Shown piece after piece: positions 33,602 through 41,133 of a DNA stretch of 64,000 nt. The position numbers and the translations under genes were made by a program. The notes beneath the pieces were generated by a model. It saw nothing but the letters and a program-made list of their open reading frames with translations, searched no databases and was not told where the DNA came from. Origin of the DNA: Glycomyces harbinensis (GTDB taxonomy: Bacteria; Actinomycetota; Actinomycetes; Mycobacteriales; Micromonosporaceae); assembly GCF_900101745.1 (NCBI RefSeq), contig NZ_FNAD01000004.1:62001-126000 (forward strand), written 5' to 3'. Positions within the stretch are counted from its first letter, which is position 1; the number at the start of each line of letters is the position of its first letter.

Positions 33602-34491
33602 ACACTGTGCCTTCGACAACGGCAAAACCCAATCACGTCAAGGACTTCCTCAAACTCGTGGCGTTCGAGCACTCGGTGTTCGCGCTGCCGTTCGCGTACC
33701 TGTCCACGCTCACCGTGATGCACCTCGAGGACGCCTTCAGCTGGCGGGTGCTGGTCCTGGTCACGATCGCGATGGTCAGCGCCCGCACGCTCGCCATGGC
33801 GGCCAACCGGATCATCGACCGCAAGATCGACGCCCGGAACCCGCGCACCGCCCAGCGCGAACTGGTCACCGGCAGGGTGTCCCTGCGCACGGCCTACGTC
33901 GGCTGCGCGGTGAGCCTGGCGGCCCTGCTCGCCTCGGCCGCGCTGCTCAATCCGCTGTGCCTGGTGCTGAGCCCGCTCGCCGTCGCGCCGCTGATCGTCT
34001 ACCCGTACGCGAAGCGCTTCACGAACTACCCGCACGCGATCCTGGGCCTGGCCCAGATGGTCGCGCCGGTCGGCGCGTGGCTCGCGGTGACGGGCACGTT
34101 CGAGGGCTCGGGCCCGTCGATCGTCCTCGGTGCGGCCGTGGGCCTGTGGATCGGCGGCTTCGACCTCATCTACGCGTGCCAGGACGTCCGCGTAGACCGC
34201 GAGATCGGCGTGCGCTCGACCCCGGCCCGCTGGGGCGTGAAGGCCGCGCTGCACGCCTCCACGGTGACCCACGTGTTCGCCTGGGCGGCGTTCGCGTGGT
34301 TCGGGACGCTGACCGGTTACGGCCTCCTGTACTGGATCGGCCTCGCGGTCGTGGCCGTCGCCCTCGCGTACGAGCACGCGGTGGTGAAGCCCGGCGACCT
34401 CTCGAAGGTCAACCGGGCGTTCTTCACCGCGAACGGATTCGTGGCCGTGGCGCTGTTCGCCTTCGCCCTCGCGGACCTGCTGCTGCGCTAG
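33598..34491 (+). CDS. UbiA-family prenyltransferase (menaquinone, MqnP-like)
   Basis: A 297-residue membrane prenyltransferase with about eight helices. The two Asp-rich motifs that bind Mg-diphosphate are present: NRIIDRKIDARNPRT (about residue 80) and DVRVDREIGVRSTP (about 196). It would attach the polyprenyl chain to the naphthoquinone precursor. The GTG at 33598 overlaps the ubiD stop (GTGA); a second GTG three codons later is possible. Its stop codon shares the palindrome CTAG with the stop of the convergent NAD(P)-binding gene. Confidence 0.88.
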   Translation: MNTVPSTTAKPNHVKDFLKLVAFEHSVFALPFAYLSTLTVMHLEDAFSWRVLVLVTIAMVSARTLAMAANRIIDRKIDARNPRTAQRELVTGRVSLRTAYVGCAVSLAALLASAALLNPLCLVLSPLAVAPLIVYPYAKRFTNYPHAILGLAQMVAPVGAWLAVTGTFEGSGPSIVLGAAVGLWIGGFDLIYACQDVRVDREIGVRSTPARWGVKAALHASTVTHVFAWAAFAWFGTLTGYGLLYWIGLAVVAVALAYEHAVVKPGDLSKVNRAFFTANGFVAVALFAFALADLLLR

Positions 34492-35213
34492 GCCGACTCG
34501 CTCGCGTGGGCGAGCGCCGACGGGGTCTTGCAGCCGTTGATGGCGGGCGCCTCGTGGACGAGCTCGTCGTTCTCGGCCGCCTCGACCATGAAGCGGGCGA
34601 AGTCGGTGCGCCGGGTCATGTTGCTCTCCAGGACCGGGTCGCCGACGTGGCGGCTCCACACCGGCAGGCCCTGGGCCGGGCCCTCTTCGAGGTCCGAGCC
34701 GCGCACCAGGGTCCAGCGGGTGTCGCTGTTGAAGATCAGGTCGGCGGCGCGGTACTGGTCGGCGATGTCGACGAGCCGGGTGATCCGCATGAGCTTGGCG
34801 AAGGCGATCGCGGCCTTGATGCCCCGCGAGTACTTGTCCCGGCCGTCGCGGGTGATGTGCCAGCCGCAGGAGAAGACGAGGCGCGCTCCGGGCTTCGCGA
34901 AGTCCATGACCGCCCGGGCCGTGCCCGAGGAGTAGTCGTGCACGCCCCAGGGGACGAGCACTGAGAGGACCGCGTCGCAGCCGTCGACGGCGCGCTCGAT
35001 GACCTCGCGGTCGTTGGTCCGGCCGCCGATCACGGTGATCCGGTCGGCGTAGTCGTCGAGTTTGGGGACGCTCTTCTCGCGGCAGACGCCGACGACCTCG
35101 TAGCCGCGGTCCAGCGCGTGCTGCACCATGTAGCGGCCCAGTTTCCCGGACGCGCCGACGATGCAGACGCGCTTGCCGGCGCCGGTCTGCGGGACGAATT
35201 CCATCGGTTCCAT
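34488..35213 (-). CDS. NAD(P)H-binding atypical SDR / NmrA-like protein
   Basis: A 241-residue protein with an N-terminal Rossmann nucleotide-binding motif (VCIVGASGKLGRYMVQHAL) and an atypical SDR core resembling NmrA/SDR-a5 members. The classic YxxxK catalytic pair is not obvious, so it may be a redox sensor or reductase with unusual catalysis. GAGGAG lies 6 nt before the ATG at 35213. It is divergent from a TetR-type gene across a 33-bp palindrome and is probably that regulator's target. The C-terminal stop overlaps the ubiA stop. Confidence 0.75.
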   Translation of the reverse strand: MEPMEFVPQTGAGKRVCIVGASGKLGRYMVQHALDRGYEVVGVCREKSVPKLDDYADRITVIGGRTNDREVIERAVDGCDAVLSVLVPWGVHDYSSGTARAVMDFAKPGARLVFSCGWHITRDGRDKYSRGIKAAIAFAKLMRITRLVDIADQYRAADLIFNSDTRWTLVRGSDLEEGPAQGLPVWSRHVGDPVLESNMTRRTDFARFMVEAAENDELVHEAPAINGCKTPSALAHASESA

Positions 35214-35245
35214 GTCGTGCTCCTCGTTCGAAGGGTGAGTCTGCC

Positions 35246-35278
35246 TTTACACTGTACAGTAAAACTGTACGGTGTAAA
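35246..35278. promoter_or_regulatory. large TetR operator between divergent genes
   Basis: 15-nt arms TTTACACTGTACAGT (35246-35260) and ACTGTACGGTGTAAA (35264-35278), 14 of 15 complementary, 3-nt spacer AAA. It contains the inner palindrome ACTGTACAGT and likely covers the promoters of both flanking genes. Confidence 0.75.
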
Positions 35279-35315
35279 GTACAATGCTGAACAAGTCGAT
35301 GAACAGGAGACGCGC

Positions 35316-35990
35316 GTGACCGAGCCAGCCGATCCACCGGTCCGGCGCGACCCGCTCAGCAGGGAGAAGGTCCTGCTCGCGGCGGTGGCGATGGCGGACG
35401 AGGCGAAGGGCGAGGTGCCGAGCACGCGCAAGCTCGCGAACCGGCTCGGCGTCCGGGCCATGGCGCTGTACCACCACTTCAAGAACAAGGACGAGCTGCT
35501 CGACGGCATGGTCGACCTCGTCTTCGCCGAGGTCGAGCTGCCGACCGGGGACCTGGACTGGCAGACCGCGATGCGGCGGCGCGGTGCGTCGATGCGCGAG
35601 GCGCTCAAGCGCCATCCGTGGGCGGTCGGGCTCATGGACTCCCGAGTCGACCCCGGCGGGGCGACGCTGCGCCACCACGACACGGTGATCGGGTGCCTGC
35701 TCGCGGGCGGGTTCACGATTGTCGGTGCGGCGCATGCGTTCTCGATGCTCGACAGCTACATCTACGGGTTCGCGATCCAGGAGAACGCCCTGCCGATCAG
35801 CGACGAGGGCGACTTCGAAGCGGCCGCCGTCGGAATGATGGAGACGGTCCCCGCCGACGAGTTCCCGCACCTGACCGCGATGGCCGCCGAGCACGCCCTC
35901 AAACCGGGGTACGACTACGGCGACGAGTTCGCGATCGGCCTCGACCTCATCATCGACGGCCTCGACCGCCACCGCGAGAGCTGGCGCTGA
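35316..35990 (+). CDS. TetR/AcrR-family regulator (TetR_C type)
   Basis: A 224-residue regulator. The HTH is at about 12-62 (VLLAAVAMADEAKGEVPSTR, LANRLGVRAMALYHHFKNKD, LLDGMVDLVF), in the arrangement of the TetR proper/TetR_C subgroup, with a helical effector domain to the C-terminus. The GTG at 35316 is chosen because AGGAGA lies 5 nt upstream; the frame is open to 35118 but that part overlaps the operator and the divergent gene. The operator at 35246-35278 suggests it represses itself and the NAD(P)-binding gene. Confidence 0.85.
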   Translation: MTEPADPPVRRDPLSREKVLLAAVAMADEAKGEVPSTRKLANRLGVRAMALYHHFKNKDELLDGMVDLVFAEVELPTGDLDWQTAMRRRGASMREALKRHPWAVGLMDSRVDPGGATLRHHDTVIGCLLAGGFTIVGAAHAFSMLDSYIYGFAIQENALPISDEGDFEAAAVGMMETVPADEFPHLTAMAAEHALKPGYDYGDEFAIGLDLIIDGLDRHRESWR

Positions 35991-36092
35991 CCGACTGGGG
36001 GCAACCTCGTTCTCGTGCCGATGTTGTTCGGCCGGGGTGGCGACGCCGGCGGCGGTGTGGGCGGCGGGTGCGCGAACCTGCACCAGACGACG

Positions 36093-36128
36093 TGGGGCCC
36101 GGTGACCGCATGCGGTCACCGGGCCCCA
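36093..36128. terminator. 36-nt perfect palindrome between convergent genes
   Basis: 18-nt arms centred on GCATGC, between the TetR gene (+) and the beta-lactamase-like gene (-), 10 nt beyond the latter's stop. Confidence 0.8.
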
Positions 36129-36138
36129 GGTCGTTGCG

Positions 36139-38013
36139 TCAGAGCACCGCCAGGTTCAGGGCGATGAGGACCACGGAGAACGCCGCTCCCCCGGCGACCA
36201 TGAGGCCCTGGCCGACCGCGGGCCACATGCTCCACTGCCGCTTGGCGGCGGCGGCCGCGTAGAGGACGAGGTTCACGGCGGCGAGGCCGACCGCGGCGAG
36301 CGCGGCCCACATGGTGGCCGTCAGACCCGGTGAGCCGGTGACGACCTGCTGCAACAGCAGGTTCGCGTCACTGACCACGGACATCAGGAGCCCCAGGACC
36401 GCGAGCGCGGCGGCGCCCGTGAGCCAGGACGACCAGGCGTTGAGCGAGCGCAGGACCGGCCGCCGCGGCGCGCGGCGCACCAGCCGGACCACCGCGGTCG
36501 CCGAGAGCGCGAGGAAGCCTGCGGCGAGGATCAGCCCGCCGGCACCGAGGCCCACCTGGTGGAGAAGCGCACCGTTGTACCAGGGCACCGGCGCGAAGGA
36601 AACGGCCGGGTCCACGCTGCTCAGCAGGATGCCGTAGTCGGTGAAGGCGATGGTGGCGGTGCCGCCCTGCTCCTGGAACAGCCCGTCGCCGACGGGCACC
36701 CAGCGCTGCTCGCCCGCAGCGGGGTCGGAGGAGAGCCCGGTCGTGGTCAGGCCGCCGTCCGCGGTCTCCACGGTGACCGGGGCGACGACGCGGGCGAGCT
36801 CGGTGAAGTCGGAGCTCGCGGTGCGGATGCTGACGTACTCGCCGGTGTAGCGGTCGAGGTCGTCCTCAACCGGTTCGAATGCCTGCGGTTCGGGCAGGGC
36901 GCCGAGCGCGGCAAGGACGTCGCGCACCAGTTCCTCGGCCGCGAACGAGGTCGCGGCCGCCGACTCGCCGGCGCCGTTGAACGCCACGTGCACGCTGATG
37001 CCCCGGTCGGGGACCACGGCGAGCGCCGTGTGGAAACCGGGCAGGTCGCCGGCCTTGAACCAGACGCCGTCGCCGGGCCCGGCGAACTCCTGGAGGCTGA
37101 AGCCGATGCCGGGCATGCGGTCGTCCGAGCCGAACTGGCGGGTGGTCATCTGCTCCGCCACGCCCTCCCCGAGGATCGGGTCGCGCTGGGCGAGCGCAGC
37201 CATGAACCGGCTCAGGTCGTCGGCGGTGCTGAGGACGCCGGGGCCGGCCGCGGTCCCCGGGGCGATGCGGCCCGCGGTGACGACCTGCCCATCGGCGTAC
37301 CGGTAGCCTTCGGCGGCGTCGGCCCCCTTGGCGGGTTCCTCGCGCACCACGCGGGTGTCGTCCATGCCCAGCGGCGTGAACAGGCGCTCGGAGAGAACGT
37401 CCTCATAGGACTGACCGGAGGCTTCCTCGATGAGGACGCCGGCGAGGACCATGTCGTAGTTGTTGTAGGCGATCAGCGTCCCCGGTTCGCGCAGGCGCTC
37501 GGGCTGCTCCTGCGCCGCGAAGTCGGCGAGCGAGGGCATGTCCTCCGGGGCCCAGCGGCCCCAGCCGAGGATGCGGTCCTCGAAACCGGAGGTGTGGGTG
37601 AGCAGGTGGCGCAGTGTGACCGGGTCGCCGGGGAAGGTGTCGGGAACGTCGAAGTCGAGGTAGTCGTTGACATCGGCGTCGAGGTCGAGCGCCCCTTCGT
37701 CGACGAGCTGGAGCGAGGCCGCCGTCGTGAACAGCTTCGCCACGGAGCCGGTGTAGTAGGCGGTGTCGGTCGCGAACGGGGCGCCGCCCACGACGGCCTC
37801 CCCGTACGCCTCGGTGAGGACCGGCTCCCCGTCGACGACGAGCACGGCGGCGCCGCCGGGGATCTCGTGCTCGTCGAGGATCGCGGCGATGCGGGTGTCG
37901 ATGAGGTCGGCGACCGCCGCGACGTCGGTCTCGTCCTGGGCATGGGCGGGCACGGCGGCGAACACGGCCCCCAGGACCAGGGCCGGGACCAGAAGGGGTG
38001 CGGGCTTGTTCAT
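36139..38013 (-). CDS. serine beta-lactamase-like hydrolase with C-terminal membrane domain
   Basis: A 624-residue exported protein. A signal peptide covers about 1-25 (LVLGAVFAAVPAHAQ). The beta-lactamase/penicillin-binding fold (PF00144) spans about 30-365, with the nucleophile in TGSVAKLF (SxxK), YNNYDM as the YxN motif and a C-terminal FKAGDLPGFHTALAV in place of the KTG strand. A linker domain is at about 370-465. Four or five membrane helices then anchor the C-terminus (about 470-620). Such proteins are usually esterases or D-aminopeptidases rather than true beta-lactamases. The mRNA is probably leaderless: TTGAGA-N17-TACCGT-N7-ATG. Confidence 0.82.
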   Translation of the reverse strand: MNKPAPLLVPALVLGAVFAAVPAHAQDETDVAAVADLIDTRIAAILDEHEIPGGAAVLVVDGEPVLTEAYGEAVVGGAPFATDTAYYTGSVAKLFTTAASLQLVDEGALDLDADVNDYLDFDVPDTFPGDPVTLRHLLTHTSGFEDRILGWGRWAPEDMPSLADFAAQEQPERLREPGTLIAYNNYDMVLAGVLIEEASGQSYEDVLSERLFTPLGMDDTRVVREEPAKGADAAEGYRYADGQVVTAGRIAPGTAAGPGVLSTADDLSRFMAALAQRDPILGEGVAEQMTTRQFGSDDRMPGIGFSLQEFAGPGDGVWFKAGDLPGFHTALAVVPDRGISVHVAFNGAGESAAATSFAAEELVRDVLAALGALPEPQAFEPVEDDLDRYTGEYVSIRTASSDFTELARVVAPVTVETADGGLTTTGLSSDPAAGEQRWVPVGDGLFQEQGGTATIAFTDYGILLSSVDPAVSFAPVPWYNGALLHQVGLGAGGLILAAGFLALSATAVVRLVRRAPRRPVLRSLNAWSSWLTGAAALAVLGLLMSVVSDANLLLQQVVTGSPGLTATMWAALAAVGLAAVNLVLYAAAAAKRQWSMWPAVGQGLMVAGGAAFSVVLIALNLAVL

Positions 38014-38020
38014 GCGTTGA

Positions 38021-38049
38021 ACGGTATTGGGACACAGGAGTTCTCTCAA
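38021..38049 (-). promoter_or_regulatory. leaderless promoter of the beta-lactamase-like gene
   Basis: TTGAGA (38049-38044), 17-nt spacer, TACCGT (38026-38021), 7 nt to the ATG at 38013. Confidence 0.65.
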
Positions 38050-38071
38050 TGAGGAAGCCTGGCGGATACAG

Positions 38072-38089
38072 GGTGGGGCAGACCCCACC
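38072..38089. other. small hairpin upstream of nuoK
   Basis: GGTGGGG-CAGA-CCCCACC, 7-bp stem, in the 284-bp divergent gap before nuoK. Role unknown. Nothing else stands out up to the GGGGAGG ribosome site of nuoK. Confidence 0.35.
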
Positions 38090-38297
38090 ACCGCCTTCGG
38101 GAACGACCCCGCCGCCGCGGGGCCGGGCCGCGCCCGGCGGAAGGCCCGGTCCGCCCGCGGTCGCCACGGTAGGCGGGGCCGCATATGGATCGACGAGTAT
38201 CAACACGGTCTCGACGCTGGACTTCGGGGTGCCCCGTAGTCCAAGATGAGGCCATGTGGTCCCGATCGACCGATCTCATCCCTCCGGGGAGGACCCC

Positions 38298-38663
38298 GTG
38301 CATCCACTGATCGGGTTCCTGATCGCCGTGGGGCTGTTCGCGATCGGCCTCTACGGCGTGCTGACGCGCCGCAACGCCGTCATGCAGCTGGCCGCCGCCG
38401 AGCTCATGCTCGGCGGCGTGCACCTGGTGCTGGTCACCGCCGATCTCGTCCACAATGCCCTCACCGGCCAGAGCTTCGCGCTGTTCATCGTGGTCATCGC
38501 CGCCGCCGAGGTCGGGGTGGGCCTCGCGCTCATCCTCAACCTGTGGCGCGAGCGGGCGACGATCGACACCGACGACCTGCCCGCCGAGACCGCTGACGAG
38601 CCTTCCGCCGAGCGCGATTCCGGACGAGAATCGTCCGAAATGGACATCGGAGGCGGCCGATGA
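38298..38663 (+). CDS. nuoK: NADH-quinone oxidoreductase subunit K-like
   Basis: A 121-residue membrane protein with three helices matching NuoK (TRRNAVMQLAAAELMLGGVHL, with the conserved membrane Glu). A hydrophilic acidic C-terminal extension of about 25 residues makes it longer than the usual 100. The GTG at 38298 has GGGGAGG 6 nt upstream. The stop overlaps the nuoL start (ATGA). This begins an orphan nuoKLMN set: no nuoA-J lies in front, only a divergent beta-lactamase-like gene. Confidence 0.85.
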   Translation: MHPLIGFLIAVGLFAIGLYGVLTRRNAVMQLAAAELMLGGVHLVLVTADLVHNALTGQSFALFIVVIAAAEVGVGLALILNLWRERATIDTDDLPAETADEPSAERDSGRESSEMDIGGGR

Positions 38664-40453
38664 CGCTCACGCTCCTTCTTGTCGCCTGCCCCGCGCTGGC
38701 GGGCCTGGCCGGGCTCCTGATCCGGGACCGGCGCCCCGCCCGGTACGTCGCGGTCGCCGCGCCCGCGCTGACGCTGGGACTCGCGGCCGCGTGCGCCGTC
38801 GCGAACCCGAAGGGCGACTTCGTCCTCGCCGACTTCGGGACGATCCGCGTCGCTGCCGCCCTCGACCTCTCCCCCACCGCCGCGACCGTGGCCCTGGCGG
38901 CCGTGTTCGTGACGTTCCTCGTGCAGCTCTACTCGGTCGCCTACCTGCGCGACGACCCGCGCTATGCGGCGTTCGGGGCGCAGGTGAACCTGTTCTGCGC
39001 CGCGATGCTCCTGGTGGTCGCGGCCGACGACCTGGTACTGCTGCTCATCGGCTGGGAGGTCATGGGCGCCTGCTCGTACCTGCTCATCGCCCACTACGCG
39101 AAACTGCCCGAGGCGCCGGGCGCGGCCGCGAAGGCGTTCCTGGTGACGCGCTTCGGCGACGTCGCGTTCGTGCTCGGGGTGATGTGGATCGGCGCGTCCG
39201 CCGGGACGTTCCGGCTCAGCGAGATCCAGGACCCGCCGGCGGGCGCCGGAGCGGCGATGCTGCTGATCCTGTTCGGCTGCATCGGGAAGTCGGCGCAGTT
39301 CCCGCTCCAGATCTGGCTGCCGCCGGCGATGGCCGGGCCCACGCCGGTCAGCGCGCTCATCCACGCGGCCACGATGGTCGCGGCCGGGGCGTACGTCCTG
39401 ACCCGGCTCCTGCCGCTGTGGCCGACGGAGCTGCTGCTCGTGGTCGCGCTCGTCGCGGCGGTGACGATGATCGGGGCGGGCCTGTGCGCGCTCGCGGCCC
39501 GCGACCTCAAGGGCGTCCTGGCGTGGTCGACGGTGAGCCAGGTCGGATTCATGTTCGCGGGCGTCGCCGTCGCCGCAGGCGACGCGGCGCTGTTCCACCT
39601 GGTCTCGCACGCGGCGTTCAAGGGGCTGCTGTTCCTGACGGCCGGGGTCGTAATCGCGCTGGCCGGGACGGACGGGTCGCTGCGCGCGACGCGACTGCGA
39701 CCGGGCGACTCACCGCTGGCGTTCTGGGCCATGACGATCGGGCTCGCCTCCATGGCGGGCCTGCCGCCGCTGGGCGGCTTCTACAGCAAGGAGACCGTGC
39801 TCGGCGCGGCCTATGAGGCCGGGACGCCGGCGGGCGTGATCGTGTTCTGGGCCGGGGTCGGCGCGAGCATCCTCACGGCCGCTTACGCGGCGAGGCTGTG
39901 GCTGCTGCTGTTCTGGCGCGGCCGGGGCGCCATCGAGCGGGCGGCCGTTCCCTGGGCTGAGTCGTTCAGCCTGTGGGCGTTGACGGCGGCCACGGTCGGC
40001 GTCGGCATGCTGTATTACGCGGGGCCGTTCGCGGTGCCGGAGCTGCATTGGGACTTGATGGCGCTGCTGCTGCTGGCGACGCTCGGCGGCTTCGCCGTGG
40101 TGGGCGACTCGTGGTGGCGCGACCGGCCGCGATCGGGCACGCGGGTGACCGACCGCGACCCGGCCCGCATTCTGGGCCGGTCCCGGCCCGCCTTCGCCGA
40201 AGGGCTGTACGCGGAGCGGTTGGCGGCCAAGGCGACGCGGGCGATGGCCCGCGCGGCGGGCGCCGGGGCGCGGGCTCTGGACGAGCGCCTGGTCGACCGG
40301 ACCGTGGTCGAGGGTTCGGCGCGGGCGACGGTGGCGGCCGGTCGTGAGACCGTTGCGGGCCACCGCGGCGGGCTCGTGCGGTACCTGCGGCTGAGCGCGG
40401 CCGGGACACTGGTCGTCGCGGCCGTGGCGATCGGAGTGAGCCTGTGGAGCTGA
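38660..40453 (+). CDS. nuoL: NADH-quinone oxidoreductase subunit L-like (antiporter-type)
   Basis: A 597-residue Mrp/NuoL-type ion-translocating subunit with about 14-16 helices. The conserved segments are VYSVAYLRDDP-like (LYSVAYLRDDPRYAAFGAQ), LIGWEVMGACSYLLIAHY with the key Glu, KSAQFPLQIWLPPAMAGPTP with the key Lys, SALIHAATMVAAGAYVLTR, and SVAHAAFKGLLF-like (LVSHAAFKGLLFLTAG). It would pump protons or sodium as part of a complex-I-like module. It overlaps nuoK by ATGA. The C-terminal 100 residues contain a basic amphipathic segment (the lateral-helix region) and a final helix. Confidence 0.88.
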   Translation: MTLTLLLVACPALAGLAGLLIRDRRPARYVAVAAPALTLGLAAACAVANPKGDFVLADFGTIRVAAALDLSPTAATVALAAVFVTFLVQLYSVAYLRDDPRYAAFGAQVNLFCAAMLLVVAADDLVLLLIGWEVMGACSYLLIAHYAKLPEAPGAAAKAFLVTRFGDVAFVLGVMWIGASAGTFRLSEIQDPPAGAGAAMLLILFGCIGKSAQFPLQIWLPPAMAGPTPVSALIHAATMVAAGAYVLTRLLPLWPTELLLVVALVAAVTMIGAGLCALAARDLKGVLAWSTVSQVGFMFAGVAVAAGDAALFHLVSHAAFKGLLFLTAGVVIALAGTDGSLRATRLRPGDSPLAFWAMTIGLASMAGLPPLGGFYSKETVLGAAYEAGTPAGVIVFWAGVGASILTAAYAARLWLLLFWRGRGAIERAAVPWAESFSLWALTAATVGVGMLYYAGPFAVPELHWDLMALLLLATLGGFAVVGDSWWRDRPRSGTRVTDRDPARILGRSRPAFAEGLYAERLAAKATRAMARAAGAGARALDERLVDRTVVEGSARATVAAGRETVAGHRGGLVRYLRLSAAGTLVVAAVAIGVSLWS

Positions 40454-41133
40454 GGATCGGTGAAGCGGGGGCGGTGAGCGAAGCGTTGCCTTCGAGTCGA
40501 CGGCTTCGCGCGCGGGAAGTCGCGGAAGTCTGCGCGGCCGTGCGCGCGGTCGAGGCCGGGCAGGCTCGAGACCGGCGCCGCGGCGCTGCGGATGCGATGG
40601 TATTCGCGGAAGGCCTTGTGCCCCGTCGGAATCGGTCCGCGCACGGTCGACATGGCCCATCGGATGCGGTGGTATTCAGGGCGGATTCTGCGCCCCGTCG
40701 GGATCGCCCCGCGCTCCTCCGACACGGTGCAGCAAAAACGGCGGTAGCAGCACTCGCCGCGAGCTTTGCCCCCGATCGAGATGGGACCGTATTCCGCCTG
40801 CTCAGCGTTGCGGATGCGACAGGACTCGACGCGGGCCCTGCACCTCGTCGGAATCGGTCTTCGCTCCGCCGCCCCGACACATCGCATGCGGCGGTATTCA
40901 CGGCGGGTTCTTCGCTCCATCGAGGTCGGACCGCACTCGGTCGACACGGCGCTGCGGCTGCAACGGTGTCCGCTGCGGGCCTTGCACTCCACCGGGATCA
41001 GACCTCGCTCCGTCGGCCCGGCGCTGCGCGTGTCGCGACGGCTGCTGCTGCAAGCGTCCGATCCGGGCCGAGTCAACGGGCCCAGCAGCGACCGAATGCC
41101 GCGATCGCCGCGGGAAGCGGGGCGTTCGCATGA
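40444..41133 (+). CDS. doubtful 229-codon frame made of 24-residue repeats, between nuoL and nuoM
   Basis: An open frame that exactly fills the nuoL-nuoM gap: it starts with GTG overlapping the nuoL end by 10 bp and ends in an ATGA overlap with nuoM. The product would be 229 residues, Ala/Arg-rich, with about seven degenerate 24-residue units such as DAMVFAEGLVPRRNRSAHGR and HAAVFTAGSSLHRGRTALGR. It matches no family I know. Against it: GC at third positions in a sampled 41-codon stretch is only about 60 percent, far below neighbouring genes. The opposite strand is also open and shows its own 24-residue repeats (consensus around IPTGxxxxxEYHRIR). It may be a real coupled gene, a relic or non-coding repeat DNA. 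Confidence 0.3.
   Translation: MELRIGEAGAVSEALPSSRRLRAREVAEVCAAVRAVEAGQARDRRRGAADAMVFAEGLVPRRNRSAHGRHGPSDAVVFRADSAPRRDRPALLRHGAAKTAVAALAASFAPDRDGTVFRLLSVADATGLDAGPAPRRNRSSLRRPDTSHAAVFTAGSSLHRGRTALGRHGAAAATVSAAGLALHRDQTSLRRPGAARVATAAAASVRSGPSQRAQQRPNAAIAAGSGAFA
40519..41100. repeat. degenerate tandem array, period 72 bp
   Basis: Units begin near 40519 (weak), 40591, 40663, 40735, 40813, 40885, 40957 and 41029. Spacing is 72 bp except one unit of 78 bp, always a multiple of three. Shared landmarks are GATGCG..GGTATTC at the unit start and CCCGTCGGAATCGGTCCGC in the middle. Copies share roughly two thirds of their bases. The array fills the nuoL-nuoM gap. Confidence 0.8.

Noticed and set aside
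36139..38013. Calling this an antibiotic-resistance beta-lactamase
   Set aside because: The KTG motif is not evident and the C-terminal membrane domain is typical of related esterases/peptidases, so resistance cannot be claimed.
40519..41100. The nuo repeat array as a CRISPR locus
   Set aside because: Units are degenerate throughout with no identical repeats separated by unique spacers, the period is a multiple of three, and no cas gene is present.
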